Assembly (NCBI RefSeq): GCF_012062845.1
Contig: NZ_WWNB01000005.1
Span: 62,001-126,000, forward strand
DNA: 64,000 bases
Direction: 5' to 3'
From: Halomonas salinarum
GTDB lineage: Bacteria > Pseudomonadota > Gammaproteobacteria > Pseudomonadales > Halomonadaceae
Shown here: piece after piece, positions 47,558 to 56,487 of the stretch
How the letters are laid out: every line of letters starts with the position of its first letter
How positions within the stretch are numbered: position 1 is the stretch's first letter
Position numbers and translations under genes: made by a program
The notes under the pieces: model-generated
Database searches by the model: none
The model's input: the letters and a program-made list of their open reading frames with translations, nothing else
Told to the model about the DNA's origin: nothing

Positions 47558-48197
47558 TACTCGCCGCGGCGTGCTGATCGTCGACGACCATCCACTGTTC
47601 CGACGGGGGGTGCGTCAACTGATTGAAATGAGCGAGCGACTGACCTACCTCGGCGAGGCCGGTGACGGCCAGGCGGCCCTCGAAAAGGCTCGAGCGCTAT
47701 CGCCGGATCTGATCTTGCTGGACCTGCAGATGCAGGCCATGGATGGCATCAACACCCTCAAGTCCTTGCGGGAAGCCGGCCTCGACGCACGAGTGGTATT
47801 CCTGAGCGTCTCCGATCATCAGGAGGACGTGATCGCCGCCATTCGCGCCGGCACCGATGGCTACCTGCTCAAGGACATGCCACCTGATCAGCTGCTTGAA
47901 GCTTTAGAAAAGCAGGGTGATGGCGAGATGGTCTTCGACCCCCGCCTTACCGCTCTGATGGCTGGCGCCATACGCCATAGGTCGGCGACCAGCACTCCGA
48001 CCCTCGATCACCTCACCCGCCGGGAACGCGAGATCCTGCATCTACTCACGAAGAGCTACGCCAACAAGCAGATCGGCCAGCACTTGGCCATCTGCGAGGG
48101 CACCGTCAAGGTTCACGTCCGCCATCTGCTGAAGAAGCTCGAGATGCGCTCGCGCACCGAGGCCGCCGTCTGGGCCGCCCAGCAGGGGCTGGGGTAG
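47544..48197 (+). CDS. narL: Nitrate response regulator NarL
   Basis: 217 residues from ATG 47544, which lies inside the last codons of narX. The receiver domain has acidic Asp14-Asp15 and the phosphoacceptor Asp60 (ILLDLQM). A LuxR/GerE-type helix-turn-helix closes the protein (LTRREREILHLL, GTVKVHVRHLLKKL). It is the partner of NarX and the probable regulator of the divergent narKGHJI operon. Confidence 0.93.
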   Translation: MTSPDTRRGVLIVDDHPLFRRGVRQLIEMSERLTYLGEAGDGQAALEKARALSPDLILLDLQMQAMDGINTLKSLREAGLDARVVFLSVSDHQEDVIAAIRAGTDGYLLKDMPPDQLLEALEKQGDGEMVFDPRLTALMAGAIRHRSATSTPTLDHLTRREREILHLLTKSYANKQIGQHLAICEGTVKVHVRHLLKKLEMRSRTEAAVWAAQQGLG

Positions 48198-48216
48198 GCC
48201 GAGAGAATCGCGAGGC

Positions 48217-48609
48217 TTAAAGGTAGGAGAGCCAGGAAAACGGGCTGTGGTGCAGAGCCGCACCAACGATATAGAGAAACACCGTCACCGCTGCAAGCGC
48301 CGCCAGGCCGCGACTGGCCGGCGTACGGCCGCGCTTGATGGCGATGCTACCCAACAGGATATAGACCAACAGGCCAAGCAGCTTGGCCGCCAGCCAGGGC
48401 TGTTGGTGCGGCCAGGCCTGCAGCATCAGCATCAGCGTGACTCCCAGCGTCAGCAGCGCGGTATCGACGATATGGGGAAGGATGCGCACCCAGCGTGCCT
48501 TCAGGCGAGGCGACGCGCACACCGACCACCAGGCCCGCAACACGAACAGCGCAAGACTCAATCCTGCGGCGCTCATATGCAGGTACTTGATCAGTAGATA
48601 CGACGACAT
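48217..48609 (-). CDS. SirB2-family membrane protein
   Basis: 130 residues with four membrane segments (about 5-23, 43-63, 70-89 and 103-120). It matches the SirB2 family, named from a Salmonella invasion regulator, but its biochemical role is unknown. It lies 22 bases after nnrS and so probably belongs to the hmp-nnrS transcript. An involvement in nitrosative stress is inferred from context only. Confidence 0.82.
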   Translation of the reverse strand: MSSYLLIKYLHMSAAGLSLALFVLRAWWSVCASPRLKARWVRILPHIVDTALLTLGVTLMLMLQAWPHQQPWLAAKLLGLLVYILLGSIAIKRGRTPASRGLAALAAVTVFLYIVGAALHHSPFSWLSYL

Positions 48610-48631
48610 CCCCTATCCTCGAGAGCGCTCC

Positions 48632-49864
48632 TCACCCTTCTTTGCCATCGGGTCGCGCCGATAACAGCGGCCAGGCGTAATGCAGGACGAAGACCGTATA
48701 GGCGAGGCACCACAGCAGAATGCTCAGGCTCAGCGTCCAGTGGGTAATCTGGGGCCATAGTGTCGGCACCAGCGCCCGAAGCGCCGCCGCAAGCAACATC
48801 ATGCCCAAGGCCACGCCGATCCCCGGTAGGGCCTTGATGGTGCGGCCGGTATGCCCAAGCGAGACCCGCGACAGCATCGACAGGATCATGGTAGCCATGC
48901 CACCCACGGTCAGGGCATGGATCGCCAAGGATAGCGACAGCACCTCGAGGGCCGACAAGCCAAACATGACAAGCCCCAGGCCAACGAAGGCATAGCTCGC
49001 ATGAAGCCCCCACAGCAGCGGTTCATGACGCGTGCGCCAGCCCTCCCAGCGCGCCAGACGCACCAGGTTGGCGACGCCGGCCACGATGGCAAGCACCGCA
49101 GTCAGAATGGCCGGCGCCTCGATCCCCACCGCCCTCGAAAGCCCAATCAGCACCAGCGACGCGACGCCGCCGATGGCCAGCCACTCCAGCCTGGCACAGG
49201 GCTCGGCCTTGGGCCGATTCAGATGACGCGAGGTGAAGAAGGGAATCACCCGGCCACCGAGCACCACCATCAGCAGGGTGATTAGCAGTACCGCAAGATG
49301 CGCCCCCGTGCGCACCAGGGCGGCATCACCCTGAGCCAGGCCCCAGTGCATCAGGGCATTGGCCGTTACCAACAGCGCCAGCACCGGCACGAAGATCAGG
49401 TTACGCCACTGTTTCACCCTGATGACCCGACGCGCCATCGCCCCCGCCACCAGCGGCAGGAAGGCCAGGTCAACCAGCGCAACCGGGAGCCCGCTCGGCC
49501 CACCGAACGGGCTCATCAGGCCGGGGAAGGCGATCACGAGGCGTCCGGCCAACCACACCAGCACGACGGCGAGCAACGACCAGCCATGCAGGCTGCGCTG
49601 GCCTGTCCAGTTCTGGACGGCGGTCAGCAGGAAGCCCGCCACGATCGCCGCGACGAAGCCGAACAGCATTTCATGCTGGTGCCACCAGACCATGCCGCCC
49701 TGAGGCGCAAGCAGTAGGCTACCGTGCCAGAAGGCGCCCCAGACCCCCATCGCCAGCAGGCTGAACAGCGCCCCAAGCAGGAAGAAGGGGCGAAAGGCCA
49801 GCCGCCACAACGGCATGACCCGGCTCAGAGCAGATAATCGCGGCTGACTGACCTCTCCGGCCAT
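48632..49864 (-). CDS. nnrS: NnrS family heme-copper membrane protein
   Basis: 410 residues with about twelve membrane segments. Conserved histidines occur in GMVWWHQHEMLFGF, LAIHALTVGGMA and HYAWPL. NnrS proteins bind heme and copper and protect iron metabolism from nitric oxide; they are often controlled by NO regulators. It lies 11 bases after hmp on the same strand, so the two are almost certainly cotranscribed. Confidence 0.92.
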   Translation of the reverse strand: MAGEVSQPRLSALSRVMPLWRLAFRPFFLLGALFSLLAMGVWGAFWHGSLLLAPQGGMVWWHQHEMLFGFVAAIVAGFLLTAVQNWTGQRSLHGWSLLAVVLVWLAGRLVIAFPGLMSPFGGPSGLPVALVDLAFLPLVAGAMARRVIRVKQWRNLIFVPVLALLVTANALMHWGLAQGDAALVRTGAHLAVLLITLLMVVLGGRVIPFFTSRHLNRPKAEPCARLEWLAIGGVASLVLIGLSRAVGIEAPAILTAVLAIVAGVANLVRLARWEGWRTRHEPLLWGLHASYAFVGLGLVMFGLSALEVLSLSLAIHALTVGGMATMILSMLSRVSLGHTGRTIKALPGIGVALGMMLLAAALRALVPTLWPQITHWTLSLSILLWCLAYTVFVLHYAWPLLSARPDGKEG

Positions 49865-49875
49865 GATGTTCCTCC

Positions 49876-51057
49876 TCAGGCGGCATGAAGCGAGCGCGAG
49901 GGCCCGAAATGCTCGAAGTGGCGATGGTCTTCGGCAACACCCAGGGATGCCAGGGCACTATCAACCGCGGCCATGAAGCCCTGAGGGCCGACGAAGTAGC
50001 AATGCGGCTCGCCCGCCGGTAGATAACGTGCGATCAGCTCACGGTCAAGACGGCCCACATGATCGACGGACGTCTCATCCGCTGCGTTCTCATAAAGCGT
50101 CACGGTCTCCAGCTGCTGTGGATAGGCCGACACCAGCGCCGCGAGCTCCTCGGCGAAGGCATGGTGCTCACGATCCAGTGCCGCATGGAGATAAACGACG
50201 TGGCGACCCTGCTCCAGCGCTTGCGTTGCCAGCGGCAACATTGGCGTCTGACCCACACCGCCGCTGGCGAGCATCAGTGGCTCATCGCCCTCGGCAAGCG
50301 TCAGATCCCCGGCTGGCGGTAGCAGCGACAGCGTGTCGCCAACGCCCAGTACATCATGGAAATGCCGGCTGACCCGTCCCTCGGCCTCGCGCTTGATCGA
50401 CAGCCGATAGCTACGCCCGTTGGGTGAGGCCGAGAGGCTGTAATGACGATATACCGGCTCACCATCAATCGTGAGCCGCACCCCGATGTATTGGCCCGGC
50501 GAGAAGTCGGCCACTGGCCCGCCATCTTCAGGGACCAGTACGAAAGAGCGGATGACCGAGCTCTCCTGTTCGGTTGCGGCGATGCGGAAGGTCCGCATGC
50601 TGCGCCAACCGCCCTCACGCTGAGCAAATTCGTGGTAGCGATGCGCTTCAAGCTCAATCAGCAGCCCGGCCAGTTCGTCGTAGAGCGCGCTCCAGGCATC
50701 GGCAATCTCGGGTGTCACGGCATCACCCAACACCTCGCCGATCGCCGCCATCAAACACTCACCGACGATCGGGTATTGTTCGGGGCGGATGTCCAGCGAC
50801 ACATGCTTGCTGACCACCGTGGCCAGCACCCGGCGCGCCTCGGCGGGATCACGGCGCAACTGCACATACGCAAGCACCGCCCCTGCGAGAGCCTTGGGCT
50901 GAGCCCCATCGACCTGGTGGGCCTGATTAAACAGTGGCGCGACGTCAGGATAACGTTCGAACATCAGCGGGTAGAAGCGCTGAGTAATGGCGTCAAGGTG
51001 CTCGGCCACCACAGGGGCAGTCGCATCAATCAGGCGTTCCTGTTCATTGGTCAACAT
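49876..51057 (-). CDS. hmp: Flavohemoglobin (nitric oxide dioxygenase) Hmp
   Basis: 393 residues from ATG 51057; the frame remains open to 51252, but the globin starts here (MLTNEQERLIDATAPVV). The globin domain (1-138) has the proximal His85 and distal Tyr29. The FAD domain carries RHYSLSAS, and the NAD domain carries GGVGQTPMLPL. Hmp converts NO and O2 to nitrate. It heads an operon with nnrS and the SirB2-family gene, behind a sigma-54 promoter and opposite norR. Confidence 0.95.
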   Translation of the reverse strand: MLTNEQERLIDATAPVVAEHLDAITQRFYPLMFERYPDVAPLFNQAHQVDGAQPKALAGAVLAYVQLRRDPAEARRVLATVVSKHVSLDIRPEQYPIVGECLMAAIGEVLGDAVTPEIADAWSALYDELAGLLIELEAHRYHEFAQREGGWRSMRTFRIAATEQESSVIRSFVLVPEDGGPVADFSPGQYIGVRLTIDGEPVYRHYSLSASPNGRSYRLSIKREAEGRVSRHFHDVLGVGDTLSLLPPAGDLTLAEGDEPLMLASGGVGQTPMLPLATQALEQGRHVVYLHAALDREHHAFAEELAALVSAYPQQLETVTLYENAADETSVDHVGRLDRELIARYLPAGEPHCYFVGPQGFMAAVDSALASLGVAEDHRHFEHFGPSRSLHAA

Positions 51058-51088
51058 GCAAGTTCTCACTCTGGGTAAAGTCGCTTGG

Positions 51089-51107
51089 TGCAACAGCCTT
51101 TGTTGCA
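51089..51107 (-). promoter_or_regulatory. Inverted repeat in hmp 5' untranslated region
   Basis: TGCAACA (51089-51095) and TGTTGCA (51101-51107) form a perfect 7-bp inverted repeat with a 5-base spacer, between the predicted transcription start (near 51150) and the hmp ATG. It could be an RNA hairpin or a protein-binding site; no known regulator motif is assigned. Confidence 0.45.
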
Positions 51108-51161
51108 ACGCTATACGGGAGTAGAGACATCGCGTCCCATGCCCGTTTTCACAGCAACTAG

Positions 51162-51177
51162 AGCAACTGCCATGCCA
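51162..51177 (-). promoter_or_regulatory. Sigma-54 promoter of hmp-nnrS-sirB2
   Basis: TGGCAT-N5-TTGCT on the minus strand matches the sigma-54 consensus TGGCAY-N5-TTGCW at every fixed position and at the exact -24/-12 spacing. It sits about 105 bases before the hmp ATG. NorR, a sigma-54 activator, is encoded divergently and its boxes lie 112-180 bases upstream. Confidence 0.85.
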
Positions 51178-51288
51178 ATAACGCCCATTCCACCAAAACA
51201 TTATCGAAAGTCCCGGGCCATGGGGCGTGTGCCGATACTCCACCCGACTCACCGGTGGCTCGATGAATGGATCTCAGCGGTAACAATT

Positions 51289-51299
51289 GACAATATGAC
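51289..51299. promoter_or_regulatory. NorR box 1 (imperfect)
   Basis: On the minus strand GTCATATTGTC fits the NorR core GT-N7-AC except for the final AC (TC). It is the box nearest the sigma-54 promoter. Confidence 0.55.
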
Positions 51300-51311
51300 A
51301 GCCAAACTGGT

Positions 51312-51322
51312 GTCATAAAGAC
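51312..51322. promoter_or_regulatory. NorR box 2
   Basis: GTCATAAAGAC fits GT-N7-AC exactly and shares the GTCAT half-site with the other two boxes. It lies 23 bases from box 1. Confidence 0.7.
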
Positions 51323-51330
51323 AAACCATT

Positions 51331-51341
51331 GTCATTATGAC
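51331..51341. promoter_or_regulatory. NorR box 3
   Basis: GTCATTATGAC is a perfect palindrome around one central base and fits GT-N7-AC. It ends six bases before the norR start codon, so NorR bound here could also repress its own gene. Confidence 0.75.
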
Positions 51342-51347
51342 ATCTAT

Positions 51348-52916
51348 ATGACTTCTTTTCTGGATGCCCTGCGCGACCTGCTCGCTCGCCTTTCCAAGGG
51401 CGACACCGAAGACACCCTTCACGGTGACTGGACTCGGCTGCTGCATACGCTGGTCGGCGAGACCCGCGCCGACGCCAGCACCCTGATGGTGATGGATCAG
51501 GATGTCCTGCGGCCTGTAGCAGTTCTGGGACTACCCGACGATGTGCGGGGCCGCCCTTTCCGACTACAGGAACACCCGCGCCTGGCCGCCATTGCCGCGC
51601 ATCCCAGCATTTGCCGCTTTCCCCCCGACAGCGACCTGCCCGACCCCTTCGATGGCCTGCTCGACGAGGACTTGAGCCAAGTGCATGACTGCCTGGGCGT
51701 CGCCCTCAGAGACGGTGATCGGCTGCTTGGCCTGCTGACGCTCGATGCCCTGACCGTCCAGGGGCTGTCCAGTCTGGATGAAGATCAGCTACTGGCTGCC
51801 GCGCGCCTGCTCGGTACCTGTCTGCGCGTAGCGGAGCAACTCAGCACCACGCGCCGCCAGCTCAGCGAGGCGCTGGAAGACGAACAGGGCAAGGCCCCCC
51901 TGCAACACTGGCACAGCCCGCCCATGAGCCGCCTGATGAATGCCCTGTCGTTGGTGGCGCCCACCGACATGAGCGTGCTGCTGCATGGCGAGACCGGGGT
52001 CGGCAAGGAAGCGGTGGCGCGTGCCCTGCATGCCCGCTCCCACCGCCACGGCGGCCCGCTTGTTCAGGTCAACTGCGCCGCCCTGCCCGAGCACCTGATC
52101 GAGAGCGAGCTGTTCGGCCACCGCCGCGGTGCATTCTCTGGGGCCATGTCGGAGCGGCGTGGCCACTTCGCCATGGCCGATGGCGGTACCCTGATGCTCG
52201 ATGAGGTTGGCGAGCTACCGCTTGCCCTGCAGCCCAAGCTGTTGCGGGTCCTGCAGGAAGGCGAGATTCAGCCACTGGGCAGCGAGCGTGCGATACGCGT
52301 TGATGTGCGCATCATCGCCGTCACCAATCGTGATCTGGCAAGCGAGGTCGAGGCCGGCCGTTTCCGCGAGGATCTTTACCACCGCCTGAATGCTTTCCCG
52401 CTCGCTGTTCCGCCACTTCGCGAACGGCCTGAGGATATTTCTCTGCTGGCTGGCCATTTCCTCGAGGACAACCGGATACGCCTCGGCGTCGCCAACCTGC
52501 GCCTAGACGCCCACGCCATGGCCGCCCTGACCGCCTGGCAGTGGCCGGGCAACGTGCGCGAGCTTGAACACACCCTGGCTCGGGCGGCGCTGAGGGCTCT
52601 CGGTGAGCAGCGAGCTATCCATTCCGCAGCGCGACACCAGACGATCCTCCGCCTGTCGCCACACCATCTGGCGTTGCCCAATCAGCCAACCGAGGCGATG
52701 CCGGTCTCCGGCGAAACCGCCAGCGCACCGTCAGAAGCTATGACCAGCGATGCGCTCAACCTGCCTCTGCGCGAAGCGACCGACAACTTCCAGCGACGCC
52801 TGATTCAGGCCCATTTAGCAGCAAACGCCGACAACTGGGCCGCTACCGCCAGGGAGTTGGGCATTGATGCCGGTAACCTGCACCGCGTGGCCAGGCGCCT
52901 GGGTCTGAAGGACTAG
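51348..52916 (+). CDS. norR: Nitric oxide-responsive sigma-54 activator NorR
   Basis: 522 residues. The N-terminal GAF domain (about 20-170) keeps the candidate ligands of its NO-binding iron: Asp94/96/99 in PPDSDLPD, and His113 and Cys115 in QVHDCLG. The AAA+ domain (about 190-425) has Walker A GETGVGKE at 214-221. The sigma-54 contact loop is GAFSGA at 261-266, with Ser for the usual Thr. A Fis-type helix-turn-helix ends the protein. NorR activates NO-detoxifying genes; here the target is the divergent hmp operon. Confidence 0.93.
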   Translation: MTSFLDALRDLLARLSKGDTEDTLHGDWTRLLHTLVGETRADASTLMVMDQDVLRPVAVLGLPDDVRGRPFRLQEHPRLAAIAAHPSICRFPPDSDLPDPFDGLLDEDLSQVHDCLGVALRDGDRLLGLLTLDALTVQGLSSLDEDQLLAAARLLGTCLRVAEQLSTTRRQLSEALEDEQGKAPLQHWHSPPMSRLMNALSLVAPTDMSVLLHGETGVGKEAVARALHARSHRHGGPLVQVNCAALPEHLIESELFGHRRGAFSGAMSERRGHFAMADGGTLMLDEVGELPLALQPKLLRVLQEGEIQPLGSERAIRVDVRIIAVTNRDLASEVEAGRFREDLYHRLNAFPLAVPPLRERPEDISLLAGHFLEDNRIRLGVANLRLDAHAMAALTAWQWPGNVRELEHTLARAALRALGEQRAIHSAARHQTILRLSPHHLALPNQPTEAMPVSGETASAPSEAMTSDALNLPLREATDNFQRRLIQAHLAANADNWAATARELGIDAGNLHRVARRLGLKD

Positions 52917-52954
52917 CCCAAGACACGGCTCTCATGACTCGCCTCATGAGCATG

Positions 52955-52986
52955 AAAAAGCCCCGCCACCCAAGGGTGACGGGGTC
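52955..52986 (-). terminator. Intrinsic terminator downstream of cysN
   Basis: CCCCG, a mismatch and CACCC (52961-52971) pair with GGGTG and CGGGG (52974-52984). Read on the minus strand the hairpin is followed by CTTTTTC. It ends the cysDN transcript and may also stop norR from the other side. Confidence 0.8.
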
Positions 52987-53015
52987 TTGCGAGCGGCGCT
53001 CGGCTCGGCGTCGCC

Positions 53016-54443
53016 TCAGCGCCCTAGCAGCTGGCTCACATCCTTGGCTTCCCAATGCGGGAAGTACTTGCGCACCAGGGCGTTGAGCTCGACCTCGAAG
53101 GCTTGCCAGTCGACCTCACCCTTGACCTGGCCACTGCCCTTGGACGTACCACGGATCATGCCGGCGCCGACGGTGACGTTGGTCAGGCGGTCGACGACGA
53201 TGAAGCTGCCGGTCCCCGGGCTACGGCGGTAGTCATCCACCGGCACCTCGGTGGTCAGCTCCACCTGACAGCGACCGATGGCGTTGAGCTCGAGCCGCTC
53301 GGCCGGCTTGTGCTCGAGACTGTTGACGTCGACCTGATAGTCGATCTGGCTCACCTGGCCGGTCAGGTCGCGGGTGGCGAGCTTGAGATCATACGGCCGC
53401 CCAGGCTCTAGCGCGGTTTCATGCATCCAGACGATATCGGCCTCGAAGGCGTTGGACATCGGTACCTCGTCATCCACGCCAACCAGCCAGTCCCCGCGCG
53501 AGATATCGATCTCGTCCTCAAGCGTCACCGTGATTGCCTGACCGGGGTAGGCCGCATCCAGGTCGCCATCGAAGGTGACAATGCGCTCGACCTTGCTCGT
53601 CTTGTTGGACGGCAGCGCCTTGACGGGATGACCGGGACGCAAGACGCCAGCGGCCAGGGTGCCGCAGTAGCCACGGAAGTCGAGATTCGGACGGTTGACG
53701 TACTGCACCGGCAGGCGCAGGTCGGTGAGATTGCTGTCGTGGGCGACCTCGACGGTCTCCAGCAGCGAGAGCAGCGGCTCGCCATCGAACCAGTCCATCT
53801 GCTCACTGGCGTTGACCACGTTGTCGCCGGTCAGCGCGGACAGCGGCACGAAGCGGATGTCCGGGGCGTTGAGGTTTCCGGCGAAGGCCTGATATTCGGC
53901 GACGATCTCGTTGAAGCGCGCTTCACTGAAGTCGACCAGATCCATCTTGTTGACCGCGATCACCAGATGCTGGATGCCCAGCAAGTCGGCGATATAGCTG
54001 TGGCGCCGCGTCTGCGTCTGCACGCCATAGCGCGCATCGATCAGAATCACCGCCAGACTCGCGGTAGAGGCCCCGGTGGCCATGTTGCGGGTGTACTGCT
54101 CGTGCCCCGGGGTGTCGGCGATGATGAACTTGCGCTTGTCGGTGGAGAAGAAGCGATAGGCGACATCGATGGTGATGCCCTGCTCCCGCTCGGACTGCAG
54201 GCCGTCGACCAGCAGGGCCAGGTCGACCTGGTCACCGGTGGTGCCGCTGGTCTTGGAGGCCTGGGTAATGGCGGCGAGCTGATCTTCGTAGATCATCTTG
54301 GAGTCATGCAGCAGTCGCCCGATCAGGGTCGACTTGCCGTCATCGACGCTGCCGCAGGTAATGAAGCGCAGCAGGTCCTTGTTCTCGTGCTCGAGCAGGT
54401 ACTGCTCGATGTTGTCGGCGATCAGATTTGATTGATGAGCCAT
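53016..54443 (-). CDS. cysN: Sulfate adenylyltransferase subunit 1 (GTPase) CysN
   Basis: 475 residues, an EF-Tu-like GTPase with G1 GSVDDGKST at 31-39, G3 [12 protein letters not shown] and G4 NKMDLVD, followed by two beta-barrel domains. It drives ATP sulfurylase (CysD) by GTP hydrolysis. There is no fused APS kinase (CysC) domain, so that enzyme must be elsewhere. It lies 103 bases after cysD on the same strand. Confidence 0.95.
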   Translation of the reverse strand: MAHQSNLIADNIEQYLLEHENKDLLRFITCGSVDDGKSTLIGRLLHDSKMIYEDQLAAITQASKTSGTTGDQVDLALLVDGLQSEREQGITIDVAYRFFSTDKRKFIIADTPGHEQYTRNMATGASTASLAVILIDARYGVQTQTRRHSYIADLLGIQHLVIAVNKMDLVDFSEARFNEIVAEYQAFAGNLNAPDIRFVPLSALTGDNVVNASEQMDWFDGEPLLSLLETVEVAHDSNLTDLRLPVQYVNRPNLDFRGYCGTLAAGVLRPGHPVKALPSNKTSKVERIVTFDGDLDAAYPGQAITVTLEDEIDISRGDWLVGVDDEVPMSNAFEADIVWMHETALEPGRPYDLKLATRDLTGQVSQIDYQVDVNSLEHKPAERLELNAIGRCQVELTTEVPVDDYRRSPGTGSFIVVDRLTNVTVGAGMIRGTSKGSGQVKGEVDWQAFEVELNALVRKYFPHWEAKDVSQLLGR

Positions 54444-54546
54444 GACATATCCCGGAAGAGTCTGGCCGACGGGCGAGACGCGCAGTGATCAAGCGCGGCG
54501 CGCCGGTCGGCGGAAAAAGGCGAACGAAAAAGGCGGTGGCGCGAGC

Positions 54547-55464
54547 CTAGAAGTAGCCCTCGCGCTTCTTCCTCTCCATTGAACCGGCCTGGTCGTGGTC
54601 GATGGCACGACCGCTGCGCTCGGAGGTGCGGGTCAAGAGCATCTCCTGAATGATCTCGGGCAGCGTGGTGGCCGTGGATTCAACGGCCCCGGTCAGCGGA
54701 TAGCACCCCAGGGTACGGAAGCGCACCCACTTCTCTTCGGGGACCTCGCCTTCGGCAAGCGGCATCCGCTCATCGTCGACCATGATGTCCATGCCATCGC
54801 GATTCACCACCGGGCGCGGCGCGGAGAAGTACAGCGGCACGATGGGGATCGATTCGAGGTAGATGTACTGCCAGATATCGAGCTCGGTCCAGTTGGAAAG
54901 CGGGAAGACGCGGATCGACTCGCCCTTGTCGACCTTGGCGTTGTAGATGCTCCACAGCTCCGGGCGCTGCTTCTTAGGATCCCAACGGTGGAACTTGTCA
55001 CGGAAGGAGTAGACACGCTCCTTGGCGCGACTGGCTTCCTCGTCACGACGTGCGCCACCAAAGGCCGCATCGAAACCATGCTTGTCGAGCGCCTGCTTGA
55101 GCGAGGCGGTCTTCATGATGTCGGTGTACTTGGAGCTGCCGTGGTCGAACGGGTTGATGCCCGCCTCGACACCTTCCTGGTTGATGTGCTCGATCAGCTC
55201 CATGCCGGCCTCTTTGGCCATGCGGTCACGGAACTCGATCATCTCGCGGAACTTCCAGGTGGTGTTGACGTGCATCAGCGGGAACGGCGGCGTGCCCGGA
55301 TAGAAGGCCTTGCGCGCCAGATGCAGCATCACCGAGGAGTCCTTGCCGATCGAGTAGAGCATCACCGGATTGGCGAACTCGGCGGCCACCTCACGAATGA
55401 TATGAATGGACTCGGCTTCGAGTTGCTTCAGATGGGTCAGGCGTTCTGGGGTTAACTCGGTCAT
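54547..55464 (-). CDS. cysD: Sulfate adenylyltransferase subunit 2 CysD
   Basis: 305 residues. The PP-loop [10 protein letters not shown] (about 38-47) binds ATP, and the family markers [15 protein letters not shown] and [14 protein letters not shown] follow. CysD forms adenosine 5'-phosphosulfate from sulfate and ATP. The 288-base region upstream carries a possible promoter. It is transcribed ahead of cysN. Confidence 0.95.
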   Translation of the reverse strand: MTELTPERLTHLKQLEAESIHIIREVAAEFANPVMLYSIGKDSSVMLHLARKAFYPGTPPFPLMHVNTTWKFREMIEFRDRMAKEAGMELIEHINQEGVEAGINPFDHGSSKYTDIMKTASLKQALDKHGFDAAFGGARRDEEASRAKERVYSFRDKFHRWDPKKQRPELWSIYNAKVDKGESIRVFPLSNWTELDIWQYIYLESIPIVPLYFSAPRPVVNRDGMDIMVDDERMPLAEGEVPEEKWVRFRTLGCYPLTGAVESTATTLPEIIQEMLLTRTSERSGRAIDHDQAGSMERKKREGYF

Positions 55465-55544
55465 CGGCGTTTCGGGCTCTATTGATGGGACACGACCAGC
55501 CGAGAATCCCTGCTGGTGCGGACTCGCGGCAGTGTAATGAGCCT

Positions 55545-55574
55545 AGGGTAACGAGGAGGCGCTGATAACGTCAA
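55545..55574 (-). promoter_or_regulatory. Possible cysD promoter
   Basis: TTGACG (55569-55574) and TACCCT (55545-55550), 18 bases apart on the minus strand, lie about 85-110 bases before the cysD ATG. Upstream is an AT-rich stretch (55578-55618) where a CysB-type activator could bind. The -10 match is modest. Confidence 0.35.
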
Positions 55575-55657
55575 AGAATGAAGAACTATCTTTTAAGCTT
55601 CAAAAGCTATAAAGATGCCGAATCAGCCTTCCGGCCATGTCCAATGCTGTCACACGC

Positions 55658-55689
55658 CATGTGAAAGGACTGACATGTGAGAGGACTGA
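55658..55689. repeat. 16-bp tandem duplication upstream of cysD
   Basis: CATGTGAAAGGACTGA (55658-55673) is followed directly by CATGTGAGAGGACTGA (55674-55689), one mismatch. It is in the cpdA-cysD intergenic region, about 100 bases upstream of the putative cysD promoter. Confidence 0.85.
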
Positions 55690-55752
55690 AAACAAGGCGC
55701 CCAGCAACGGCGCTAATGGAGGCGCTTGCTTCAGGCGGTGATACAGCGGCCG

Positions 55753-56487
55753 TCATAGATCGACACGTTCTATCCAGGTGGTCAGTTCATCCTCGTTGAA
55801 ATCGACCACACGGTAACCGGGCCGCGAGGCCTCATCGACGGCGAAATCCGCCGAGCCACTCAGGAACTGATCCGTGGTGGCCGGGCAGCCAAAGACAGCC
55901 ACTTCACCCTCGGCAAGCGACTCACGACTGGCGAAGGCCTGGTGGATATGGCCACAGAGGATTGCCCGCACCTGGCCATAGGCAGCGAGTGTCTGCCATA
56001 ACGCTTCGCGATCAAGAAGGCCGATCTCGTCCATCCACTGCGAGCCGATGAGCACCGGCGGATGGTGCATCACCAGCATGGTCGGGCGATCATCGCCCTC
56101 GAGCTGATCGGCCAACGCCTGCAGCTTGGCCTGACCCAGCTCACCATGAGGCTGGCCATGGACACGGGTATCGAGCAGCAGCAGCCGCCAGTGGCCCAGA
56201 TCGACCTCACTATTGAGCTGGCGATATTCTGCCATCAGTTCCGGCTGGTCATGGTTGCCGGGCAACCAGAACCAGGGGCAGCCAACCGAAGTAAAGGCCG
56301 CCTGAGCGTGATCATAAGAGGCCAGGGTCTCGTCCTGGCTGACATCACCGGTCACCATCAGTATGTCTGGCCGCTGTCGCTTCGCATGCTCGAGAACGGC
56401 ATGGAGTTGGCGCAGCGGAAAGCCGTTACGCGAACGTGCCTTGGGGTCGGCATGCAGGTGTGTATCCGTGACTTGAATCAGACGCAT
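55753..56487 (-). CDS. cpdA: 3',5'-cyclic-AMP phosphodiesterase CpdA
   Basis: 244 residues of the class III calcineurin-like fold. Metal-binding motifs are TDTHLHAD near the start, GDVSQDE, GNHDQP, MHHPPV and CGHIHQ. CpdA hydrolyses cAMP. The first base of its ATG overlaps the yqiB stop (TGATG). The nudF-yqiB-cpdA order is the same as in enterics. Confidence 0.93.
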   Translation of the reverse strand: MRLIQVTDTHLHADPKARSRNGFPLRQLHAVLEHAKRQRPDILMVTGDVSQDETLASYDHAQAAFTSVGCPWFWLPGNHDQPELMAEYRQLNSEVDLGHWRLLLLDTRVHGQPHGELGQAKLQALADQLEGDDRPTMLVMHHPPVLIGSQWMDEIGLLDREALWQTLAAYGQVRAILCGHIHQAFASRESLAEGEVAVFGCPATTDQFLSGSADFAVDEASRPGYRVVDFNEDELTTWIERVDL

